A DNA stretch of 64,000 bases from Shinisaurus crocodilurus. Lineage: Eukaryota; Chordata; Lepidosauria; Squamata; Shinisauridae. The notes under the pieces were generated by a model. The model saw only the letters and a list, made by a program, of their open reading frames with translations, did not search any database and was not told the DNA's origin. Every line of letters begins with the position of its first letter. The first letter of the stretch is position 1. The stretch is taken from NCBI GenBank assembly GCA_021292165.1, contig CM037879.1:243475797-243539796 (forward strand), given 5' to 3'. The translations under genes were made by a program, and so were the position numbers. Below, piece after piece: positions 55,567-64,000 of this stretch.

Positions 55567-56205
55567 GGCAACTATGAGCAGTCCTTCCAAGGAGCCACTG
55601 GGGCTTATGGCTGCCAAAATAGGAATTGTGAAAGGCACCTTGGCAGCCACCTTTTGCAATATTGGGGGGGGGGGATTGAAGGGGGGGGAAGCCACGGCAA
55701 GCCCAAAAGGGTTCATGGTGGCAGTAGGGAGAGGGAAAGACTCGTTGTTCCTGGGGATACCTGCAGGAGGACCGGGGGGGAGGGGTCAGCAACCCACAAT
55801 GTGCCCAGTTGTCTTTCAGACACATCACGGGGCCTCGGATGATTCACCCACACTACGTGGCTTGTGCCGCAGTGTGGGTTGTTGTTGTGTCCTCTAAACC
55901 TGCCTAATATCTGTTTGATGAGATCTCAGATGTTCCATTCATAATAAACTCCTCTTTTAAGGTAGTACATTTGAGGTCTCTCTAAGGAGATGCACTTTTA
56001 GAAGCAACAAAGAGCTATAATTATATCATTGATTAAAATCTTTTAGAATAAAACACACATGCACACCTCCTTAAGATAGGTAAATGCAAAATATACAGAA
56101 GCTACATTTGTGTAAAACAATATGCTAATTTGTTGATTAGGTTGAATTAGCAGGTTTAATTATGCTTCTTACACTTGCTTTTATGAGTTGTGGTCTGACT
56201 TCTAT
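55567..56205. other. Unassigned non-coding DNA
   Basis: G runs at about 55664 and 55682. A short hairpin-like CACACTACGTGGCTTGTGCC...CAGTGTGGGTTGTTG at 55850-55885 resembles terminal hairpins of the GGGTTGT fold-back family. No exon recognised. Confidence 0.5.
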
Positions 56206-56209
56206 CTGA

Positions 56210-57105
56210 AAAAGTAAAATAAAAAATTTGGATGCCTCTAAGTCTGCAGTCCTTAGGAGACTGAACAAGCTGAAACTTAATCCAGACAAGATGGAGGTAC
56301 TATGGGTTGGAAACTGACTACTTGGGATGGAGGCTTGCAACCAATCCTAGATAAGGGTGCACTCCCCATGAGGAACCAAGAATGCAGTTTGGGAGTTCTC
56401 CTGGACTCAGCACTAACTGGGGAAGCTCAGATGGTGGTGGTGGCATCTGGAGAGGATAGCCTTCCTTCAGTTATTCATACTCCAGTAACATCCAGGTTGT
56501 ATTACTGTAATGCGCTCTATGTGAGGCTGCCTTTAAAAATGTTTCAGAAACTTCAATGGGTAAAAAAATGCAGCTTGAGAACTGGTAGGTGCTAGGCAGT
56601 CAGATCATATTGTACCAGTTGCACTGATTGCCAGTATGTTTCCAGACCCAATTTTAAGTGCTAGTATTGGCCTTTAAAGCCTCGTACAGTTTGGGTTTAG
56701 GTTATTTAAAGAACTGCCTTCGCCATACTAACCTGCCTGCACTCTGAGATCAGCATCAGAGGCCCTACTTTTGTGCTTGCCTAGAAGAGCAATTAGGCTA
56801 GTTGCCATGAGGAATAGAGCCTTCTTGAGCGTGCCCCCCTCCAACCCTTTCCAATTGATGTCCACTAGGCCTCATCATGACATATCTTCAAGCAGGCTCT
56901 AAAGACTCACCTGTTTACCTTGATCTATAATTGTGTTACGACTCTACTGGGGCCATTGTGCTTTTTGTTTTTAACTGTTAATTTTTATCTTCTGTTTTTA
57001 ATCATTGTTTTATTATGTTTTGTGGTTTTAACGTTCTATTGTATGCCACCTTTGGAGGGTTTATTTTAAAAGACACCTTTTAAATCTTTTAAATAATCAT
57101 CCAAT
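56210..57105 (+). pseudogene. Decayed L2 RT C-terminus and 3' UTR (copy E)
   Basis: The reading order matches the L2 C-terminal half: LNKLKLNPDKMEVLWVG (56262-56310), NQECSLGVLLDSALTGEAQMV, VIHTPVTSRLYYCNALYVRLPLKMFQKLQWV. Then untranslatable but alignable sequence (ACTGATTGCCAGTATGTTTCCAGACCCAATTTTAAGTGC) and a 3' UTR ending around TTTTTAATCATTGTTTTATTATG...TGCCACC. A segment is deleted after AQMV. Many stops, an old copy. Confidence 0.85.
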
Positions 57106-57111
57106 AATCCT

Positions 57112-57185
57112 AATCAAGAGGTAGGTTCCATTGAGTTTAATGAGACTTACTCCTAGGTAAGTGGGTACAGGTTCGTAGCCTGAGT
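57112..57185. repeat. Common reptile MITE-like repeat fragment
   Basis: AGGTTCCATTGAGTTTAATGAGACTTACTCCTAGGTAAG is a diverged copy of the ...CAATGGGACTTACTCCCAGG... repeat also seen at 48652-48742. Confidence 0.65.
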
Positions 57186-58010
57186 CTTATAACTAGGACT
57201 GCCAAAATCCAGAATTTGAACCAGATTTTGCAGTCCCAAACTGGTGGAACTCCCTGAGGATTTTCAGGGGTGATTACCAAAACTGGCAGCAAGTTTCAGC
57301 CAGCCTTCCTATCACCCTAGGTGTTGCTATGCTTTTCAAGAAACATGCAGTTCTGGAACACCCTGATGATATAATTTTTGTGATGTATCAGGGACCAAAG
57401 GCTTCTGTGCAGGCTGTATTATCTTCATCATGTACCAGTGGATCCTGGGGCCAAGCCTCAATAATATATTTGTGGGAGATAGGTATACCATGAGAACCCA
57501 CACCATGCATATTTGTGCCACATGGAGAATTAAACTGAATGGAAGATTTCCATGTATACTTTAAAAGGAATACCACTTATATTAATGCAAATAGCTGTAA
57601 GTGGTGGACTCAGACAACTATTTCCCCCAGACTTTTGCGGTCACCAAGTAGAACAATCAAGGAGAACTAGGTTGAGAATCAAGTAGAACTAGGCTGCCTG
57701 CTGGGATCCAACAAGTGTTTGAAATTGCAGCCACATTTTTTTTTTAACAAGCTACATTTTCACAAGTAGTTACAGAGCTCATTTTCCCCTCCCGCCTCCC
57801 CCACAAGATGCCCAGCAGGACTTCATCTGCATTAACTTCATTATTGAACTTATGCATATCAGGCACCCCATTATATGCACAGGAAACTGCCAAGAAACAA
57901 AGAAAAGAAAAAAAGCTGACAGCCCTACAGTTGAATCTCTTCAGAATGGATCCCCAGTGCTTGGTAACCACAAACATCAGTGCTACTTAGGAAGAAGTGT
58001 GTTGTCTGAA
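57186..58010. other. Unassigned non-coding DNA
   Basis: Nothing recognised. Confidence 0.5.
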
Positions 58011-58013
58011 TCC

Positions 58014-58140
58014 ATCCTTCCCCAACCTGATGTCCTTCAGATGCACTGGACTACAACTCCCATCACCCCATACAACATGGCCAGTGGACAGGGATTATGA
58101 GGATTGTAGTACAAGGAGGGCCCCAGTTTGGGAAAGGTTG
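58014..58140. mobile_element. Palindromic hAT MITE copy, diverged
   Basis: CCTTCCCCAACCTGATGTCC...GGACTACAACTCCCATCACC left, GGATTGTAGTACAAGGAGGGCCCCAGTTTGGGAAAGGTTG right. Same family as 2885-3020. Confidence 0.75.
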
Positions 58141-59018
58141 CTACAGAGAGTGGAGCCGCACCAGAAATCTTGCAATTGTTAATAATTTTTTTCCTGTTTT
58201 TTTCTTCCTCCATGGTATTTTCATATGGATAATACAAGAAAGCAGTTAAGCTAAATGGCCTGTATGAGTAAGGCAGAAACTTTATTGGTTAATTTTATAG
58301 AGCTGTTAGTGATAAACACTGTGACTCCCACACTCAAATTAATCTCCATATGTTCAGTTATCATAGAAACACATGTGCACACACAAAGGGGAAAAATGCA
58401 GGAAACAATTATAGTTGTGTCACAATAATGTTTCTTTGAAGGTGCTAATTTCTATCAACATACTTGATTTTCATAACCTCACTAATAATTACCTGCAAAA
58501 ATCTATATACTTTGTACCATGCTCACAAACAATAGGATCTCTGCTTCCAAGTAAAGGTTTAACAGATACAAAACAAATGGGATTTCATTACTTTTTTGGT
58601 GTGTAGCACAATGCTTTCCCCATGATGGTATGAATTATTATCTCAAATTAAAATTAAATTGCACTAAAACATTTTTACTACATTCCTCAAATACTTTGTG
58701 CCTAATATCCCAGTGAAGTCAATGAGCCTGCCCAGCACAAATACTTTGAGAATAAGCATCTTAGCAATATATTATCCTTTTTTTCATTATATGTTTTATT
58801 TTCCAGAAACTTGGGGCAAGGAAGATAGTCCAGCCATTTGTGCATGGTTGATAACACCAGATATTTCATCTTTTTATTTACATCTTTTTTCAAAATAGAC
58901 AGCAAAACTATTGTTTATTTCATATATATGATGCATTTATATGGGAATTTCTTCTGGTTTTTTAAATCAAGTTGAAAGCTTGAGAGAAGTTCCCTGGACA
59001 GGTCAATATGAAGAAGTC
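58141..59018. other. Unassigned non-coding DNA
   Basis: AT-rich, nothing recognised. Confidence 0.5.
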
Positions 59019-59158
59019 TAAGGGCACAATCTTATGCATGTTTAGACCGGAAAATGTCCTACAACTCCCAGCATGCCCCAGCCAGCCATGCTAGCTAGGG
59101 CATACTGGGAGTTGTAGGCCTTTTTTCTGTCTAAATATGCATAGGATTGCATCTTAAA
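59019..59158. mobile_element. Palindromic MITE (GGGCACAATCYTATGC family)
   Basis: Left end TAAGGGCACAATCTTATGCA, right end TGCATAGGATTGCATCTTA. Inner arms GTTTAGAC / GTCTAAAT and CCTACAACTCCCAGCATGCCC / GGGCATACTGGGAGTTGTAGG are inverted. About 140 bp. The ends resemble those of the insertion at 49219-49684. Confidence 0.85.
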
Positions 59159-59447
59159 GGAACTTAATTCTGTCATCAGACTTTGGATATCTGCCTGTTG
59201 TGGACATGTGGAGGAATCAGCTTATGGTGCTTACAAAGACAGAGAATTCACTGAATTTTGGAAAAACAAAAAACAGCCTTGCATAAAAATTGTGTCACTT
59301 TATATTACAAGATGCAAGAATCTCTTTGTATGTGGACATATGCACATGTGCTACATCCCATCCACCCAGTTGAGCAACAATTTTTCCTAACATGGTAGGC
59401 TGCTTTCTCAGTTTGTTTAGATATTTATAGGCGGCTCTTCCACTTAT

Positions 59448-61135
59448 AGGGTGGGTTCACACATAGCACTGAACCACCCCTGCAAATAAGCTACGCAGTG
59501 TGGGTTGTTCGCTGTACAACCCACGATATGCCCGACAGACTATCAGGCTTGCCATGGGCTGTTCTCCCACTCAGTCCTCCAGCTGGCTCTGGCACGTATC
59601 CCAGGGAACTTTGCAGTAGAACCCATCGCGGCTCCTTGCCCTGGCCCCCTCCCCGCTCTGATAATTACACCTTTTTGTTCCCTGGTTTTTATTTTTCAAA
59701 GCCTCAAAAATACTCAATTGGGGTAATAATATATATTTTTAATTGTTGGTCTTTTGCAAGTGTGCAACTGCGCTCTTACAGCAGTCCAATATGAGTAGTC
59801 TTGCCTGGTCAATTTCCTTGTATGTTTCAGCTTTCAAAAGGAGCTTGGAAGTGGAGTAGTCAACATACAAGGAAATTGGCAAGATGAGGCTACCTATTGG
59901 CTAATTTGTGCATAGTTGTGGAGGACCGGTGGAGAAGTAATAGTAAAGGAAGAAGGGACACATTAGTGCAATTCAGAAGCACTGAAAATGGGGAGGGGAG
60001 GCCAAAAGAGTAAGTGCACCAAAAGGGGGGGGGGGCAATATTGCCTTCTTGGTAACAGAGCAGTTAATGCAGGTGTGCAAATTTCCCCTCCATTTACCTC
60101 CCAGCCATTAAATTTGCATATATTTCCCAGCCCCCCCCCCCCAAATTGTGCAAATATTCCTGACAGGGTTTAAAACACACACAACCACCTTAGAGATGGC
60201 GACTGGGACAAAGCAAATGGGGTACCAGCACCAGCAATACTTACACACATACCCCATGGGGAGTTCCATTCACTCAGTCTCATTCAGCCGCCTCCTCGGT
60301 GTTATTTTTAGAACTGTCAGGGAATCGCAGTAACTACAGCAGTAAGTGCTCCAAAAAGGAGCCATAAAAAAGGGGGGGAAGTTAATATCTCCCCTTTCTG
60401 GACTAGCTGCAGACTTCGGGAAGTATTGAAAAGGTGGAGGACACTGAGAACTGTCAGTTCAACACTTAAAATCAAGAGAATTATGTTGCTATGTGTGAGA
60501 TATTGCCCCCCCTTTTGGTGCACCTACTTCTCCTGCTGCTTTCCCCATTTTCAGTTGTTTGCCATGGTGCAAATGAGTCCCTCCTCTCCCTAAGTATTAT
60601 CCCCCCTGCCCTCCTCAACTGTGTGCAAATTAGCCTGTATGCAGTTTCACCTTGTTAGTTTCCTTGTATGTTCCCTTCTCGACCTCAGTGCTCCCTTTCA
60701 CTGCTAAAACATACAAGAAAATTGCCCAGGCAAGATTACACATATTGGACAGCTGCAAGTGCGTTCCTACGCACTTGTGAAAGACCGACAAAAATAATAA
60801 TAATTTAAAAATTACAAACACATTTGCACAATTTTCAGGGACTAAAAAAGTAATTTTAAAAAGGGTGGCAAACAAGTGACGGTTGCTCCAAAGTGCCGTT
60901 TGGGCATTGGGAGGAGCAGTCACTGGTGGCGGCAAGGGCAGGATTACGAAGAGCAGCAAGGATATTTGCTGCTCTTGCGGAGTGGCTCTGTAGCTGATCC
61001 CAGCAACCCATGATGAAATTGCTCTCCCGGTTTGGACGCATGACAACCCATCGACGTACAAACAGCTCCTAGAACAAGACATGGGTTGTCAGGGTGGCTT
61101 GTTCACGAAAAATAAGTCACCCTGCAGAAAGTGAT
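59448..61135. mobile_element. ~1.7 kb fold-back element (GGGTTGT family)
   Basis: The two halves are inverted copies around about 60290. Matching pairs: GGGTGGGTTC...GTGGGTTGTTCGCTGTACAACCCAC (59450-59525) against the hairpin-rich right end (61035-61130). GTCTTTTGCAAGTGTGCAACTGCGC (59750) pairs with GCGTTCCTACGCACTTGTGAAAGAC (60760). CTTGCCTGGTCAATTTCCTTGTATG (59802) pairs with CATACAAGAAAATTGCCCAGGCAAG (60709). GCTAATTTGTGCATAGTTG (59901) pairs with CAACTGTGTGCAAATTAGC (60618), and AAGTGCACCAAAAGGGGGG (60012) with CCCCCCCTTTTGGTGCACCTAC (60505). No coding frame of note. Target duplication not identified; exact ends are approximate. Confidence 0.8.
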
Positions 61136-62815
61136 CCAGTACAGCTGTTCTTATGTTCTTATATGATATGTTTGTGGGAAAGGAAACAACTATTGACTTT
61201 TGGAAAAAAATATGTATGAAAAACATTGTATAACAAGAAGTACTTGCATGCTTGAAATGAGTCAAAGTTATTCATTGACCATAATAGATCCCCCCGCCCC
61301 TTTCCCTCAGGTGATGTGAGAATGTATTTGACGTTTGAGGGCTCAATTTTCTGGTGATAATAAATGCTAAACAATCTTGTTCTAATGACTCAGTCATATC
61401 CTACACATTGAATTTTTAAAATAAGGAGCCTTCAAGAATCTTTGCAAATGGTCTGAGATGCTTTCTTGACACAAACATCCATCCTTAAGCAATCATTCAT
61501 GTATATGTAACAAATCTTTGATGCATATATTGAACTGTGTGTGACCCCAACATATTAGAAACTCTGGCCTCAAACCAGGGATACCATACTCATGCATGCA
61601 TTCAGAGAGCTTTGATGAACCATTTTGAATAAACCCATTACTTCAACCTCTAGATTATCTTCTTGATGACTGCAAATCTCCAACACCAGAAGACCTGTAC
61701 CTGGAGTAAGCTCTTTTTCTTATAAATATTTAACCTTGAAGAGCATTATTTTATTGACTGATTCTCCCTTGTCCCTCCAGCCACCTCAGTGTTTTCTGAT
61801 TGCTTGCTTGGTGTCTTTTCTAAAAGAGACAGAGAGAATGGGATATTCATCGCCTACTTAATGTAATTGTAGCACACTGCCCTAAATCACACAAGATGAG
61901 ACCCTGAAAAGTGGGGGAGGGGTTTCCTCCTTGGGCAGTGACATTTTGAGTTGGCCCAGGTAGGTTACACACACATTGGGATGCAAGAGTGAGGCTAGGC
62001 TTGCACACACTTGTGTATAACCTGTAATGAGAACCGGGGTCTGCACATGTAGGCTCTGTTGATGGGCATAGGCCCTGGTTATTACTGATTATCAGTCAGT
62101 CAGGCGATCACAGGATGCACTAGCCCAAGGCTTAATCTTGTATCTTTCTGAATGGAAAATTAATATATTTGGGCTATATGGGAACTGGCCAAAGAGACAC
62201 ACAATAAAACAGGATTGGGGAACTGTACTTGGCTGTAATTGAATCAATTTTGTATGTTTTCTTAAATAATCAGGGTAATGAAGTACCAGTCCCTGAAATG
62301 TTTTTCAGACTTTATGGTTATTATGAAAAACTGTGACATCAAATCAATCTAAGAAAGTAAAGAACTACGCTAAGCAAGAAAATTTACTTGCCCTCAATTA
62401 CCATACCAAAATACAATGATAGTGAAGACAATATTGTAACTGATTTTTTATAGAAGGCTCTCCTCCTTCAGTCCATGAAGTCCAAATTAACACGACTGAG
62501 ATCTGAGGTTTGCTGTTAAGCACTGGCTTGCAACTCTTGAACTGGAAAATACATTGATCTAAGACTTGTCTTCATAGGTTTTACAATATTTATAATTTAA
62601 TATTGATGTCTGAACATCTTTAGCTCTATTTGGGCATTTAGGCACAGGTGATGCAAATTGCATGAGGGAGAACGGAACTGCACTTGTTAGCCCAGCCTGG
62701 CTTGCTACATGATTTAGAACCCTGGTTTAGAACCCTGTTGCTTGAACACCCAAATAGGGCTTTTGTTTACATGAATACAGCTTTCGCTAATCTTTTTATT
62801 GGTCAATTGATTGTT
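61136..62815. other. Unassigned non-coding DNA
   Basis: At 61141-61160 GTTCTTATGTTCTTATATG resembles a CR1 3' tail without recognisable CR1 upstream. Otherwise AT-rich with nothing recognised. Confidence 0.5.
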
Positions 62816-62820
62816 TTGTT

Positions 62821-63575
62821 ACAGTTAAATCCCATCCTTCCCCCCCCAGCTCAAGGATGATGTATGTGGTCCCCCCCCCCCGCACAACCACTCTGTAAGA
62901 TAGGTTAGGCCAGGGGTCCTCAAACTTTTTAAACGGGGGGCCAGTTAATTGTCCCTCAGACTGTTGGGGGGCCGGACTATAGCCCCTGAGGTGCCATCGA
63001 TGACTTTGATGGCGTTGAGTACTGGGTGGTAACAGAGGCTGCAGAGTCTGTCGGCATCGCAACGCAGGCAGCTGCCCGCAGCAGCAGCCACTCGCACCAG
63101 GACCGGCACCGGCACCGGCACCAAGGAACAAGACGTTGCCCCAGCCTCCGCCGCCGCCATCGCACAGGACAAGAGGCTAGGCGGAGCCGCTCAGTGATGG
63201 ACCTGAGAGGAGCTGCCGCCGCCACAAGTCAGCATCCGGGTCCGGAGAAAGGGGGAGGGAAAAGGGGAGAGGGGGAACGAGAGAGAGAGAGAGAGAAAGG
63301 GAGAGAGCTGAGTGTCGGCAGGAAATTATGTAATTACGCCGGATGCGGAACGCCGACAAAAGAATCGGTGCTCGAAGCGAAAGAGTTAAAAAAAAGTCTG
63401 CTTCCACCGATTGGCCACTGGGCCGGATAAAAAGGCAAGGCGGGCCGCATGTGGCCCTCGGGCCTTAGTTTGAAGACCCCTGGGTTAGGCTGAGAGATAG
63501 TAACTGGCTCAGTGAGGCTTATGGCTAACCTGGGCATTTTAACCTAGGTCTGCTCAGTTCAATCCTGTACATGCA
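62821..63575 (-). mobile_element. tRNA SINE fragment interrupted by a hAT MITE
   Basis: Flanks 62821-62910 and 63491-63575 joined give CTGTAAGATAGGTTAGGCTGAGAGATAGTAACTGGCTCAGTGAGGCTTATGGC, the minus-strand core of the SINE at 12995-13244 (CTGTGAGGTAGGTTAGGCTGAGAGTCAGTGACTGGCCC). It is diverged, and the 5' head is mostly lost. Confidence 0.82.
62911..63482. mobile_element. hAT MITE, GC-rich, with 8 bp target duplication
   Basis: Begins CAGGGGTCCTCAAACTTTTT and ends CCTTAGTTTGAAGACCCCTG, giving a TIR of CAGGGGTCYTCAAACT. Flanked by perfect GGTTAGGC at 62903-62910 and 63483-63490. The 572 bp interior is CpG-rich with (GA)n at about 63282-63300 and gives chance frames of 100-134 residues on both strands. 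No transposase. Confidence 0.95.
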
Positions 63576-63683
63576 TTGGGTATAAATACATAATTTTCTT
63601 TATGATGTGTTTTGCAACGAAGTGTCAAGAACTGCAATATTTATTGTGTATTTATGTGAAATGTCCTCCTTAATAATTTTATG

Positions 63684-63994
63684 TAGGTTTATAAGGAGCT
63701 GTCCTGTATGGCAGTTGGATCACTGGTTCATCTAGCCCAGGGGTAGGCAGATGGTAGATCTCCAGATATTTGGGTCTTCAACTCCCAGAAACCCATGCCA
63801 GCATGGCCAATGGCCGGGAATGCTGGGAGTTGTTGTCCAAAACATCTGGAGATCTATTTTCTGCCCAGCCTTGATAGCAGCAACTTTCCAAAGTTTCTGG
63901 CAGAGGTCTTTTAACTAGAAATCTTATGGATTGTACCAGAGAGCATATAGATGCAAAACATGTACTCTACTACTGAGTCATGTTCCCTCCCCAT
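63684..63994 (-). mobile_element. tRNA-Ala SINE interrupted by a MITE
   Basis: Minus strand from about 63994: GGGGAGGGAACATGACTCAGTAGTAGAGTACATGTTTTGCATC (A-box and anticodon region), GGTACAATCCATAAG (B-box, diverged), then after the MITE GATGAACCAGTGATCC, CCATACAGGACAGCTCCTTATAAACC. Same family as 36771-36925 and 37841-38037. Confidence 0.8.
63738..63873. mobile_element. Palindromic hAT MITE inside the SINE
   Basis: CAGGGGTAGGCAGATGGTAGATCTCCAG...CAACTCCCAGAAACCC left; GGGAGTTGTTGTCC...ACATCTGGAGATCTATTTTCTGCCCAGCCTTG right. The flanking octamers are not identical (ATCTAGCC and ATAGCAGC), so the duplication has decayed or the end is off by a few bases. Confidence 0.82.
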
Positions 63995-64000
63995 GTTGGT

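Noticed and set aside
55471..55897. Poly-Asp and poly-Ser proteins on opposite strands
   Set aside because: Both are translations of a (CAT)n microsatellite.
61141..61160. CR1 3' end
   Set aside because: Only a GTTCTTAT doublet is present, with no CR1 sequence upstream; too short to call.
63026..63430. 134-residue frame with RERERE stretch
   Set aside because: Lies wholly within a hAT MITE; the charged stretch is a (GA)n run.

Overview
The window is non-coding DNA of a reptile, most likely a squamate (lizard or snake); tuatara is not excluded. This is inferred from the repeat mixture: young L2-clade LINEs with long open frames, a CR1 with a GTTCTTAT-type 3' tail, tRNA-Ala-derived and 5S-rRNA-derived SINEs, many small palindromic hAT MITEs, a Tc1 element and a Helitron. 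No host protein-coding exon could be recognised. Nearly every long open frame belongs to a transposable element or is a chance frame in a repeat or in GC-rich DNA.

Layout. 1-7.5 kb: a 5'-truncated L2 on the minus strand (335-2350) sits inside one arm of a roughly 476 bp inverted duplication, and the other arm (7000-7475) preserves the pre-insertion sequence. 8.25-9.66 kb: a non-autonomous Helitron carrying a 32-37 bp minisatellite. 9.8-10.35 kb: a near-perfect 107 bp inverted repeat. 11.9-15.5 kb: fold-back repeats, a tRNA SINE and hAT MITEs. 18.6-22.25 kb: an almost full-length but frameshifted L2 (endonuclease plus RT) with a TA-flanked MITE in its tail. 22.36-24.52 kb: a Tc1 element with TIRs of about 210 bp, interrupted by a second TA-flanked element. 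25.3-25.6 kb: one 5S-derived SINE nested in another in inverted orientation. 28.6-32.36 kb: a hAT element with a perfect 8 bp target duplication. It contains an L1-like insertion and a 2.7 kb transposon of a family I cannot name, with a recognisable but broken transposase-like frame. 36.8-38 kb: two tRNA-Ala SINEs.

40.2-42.1 kb: the one clear host regulatory feature, a CpG island with GC boxes, CCAAT boxes, CRE-like sites and an 18 bp E-box palindrome. It looks like a TATA-less promoter. Good splice donors on the minus strand (about 40.85 kb) suggest a leftward gene whose first exon is here, but no downstream exon was identified. A 5'-truncated LINE RT frame lies just to the right (42.33-43.2 kb).

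46.8-47.2 kb: another young L2 3' end. 48.97-53.7 kb: a CR1 that starts in a 51 bp-arm palindrome and is split by two insertions, one containing a rearranged L2 5' half. 56.2-57.1 kb: a decayed L2. 59.45-61.14 kb: a large (about 1.7 kb) fold-back element with relatives elsewhere in the window. 62.8-64 kb: a hAT MITE nested in a SINE, and another MITE in a tRNA-Ala SINE.

The elements do not form a pathway. They form a layered insertion record whose relative ages can be read from nesting and target-site duplications.
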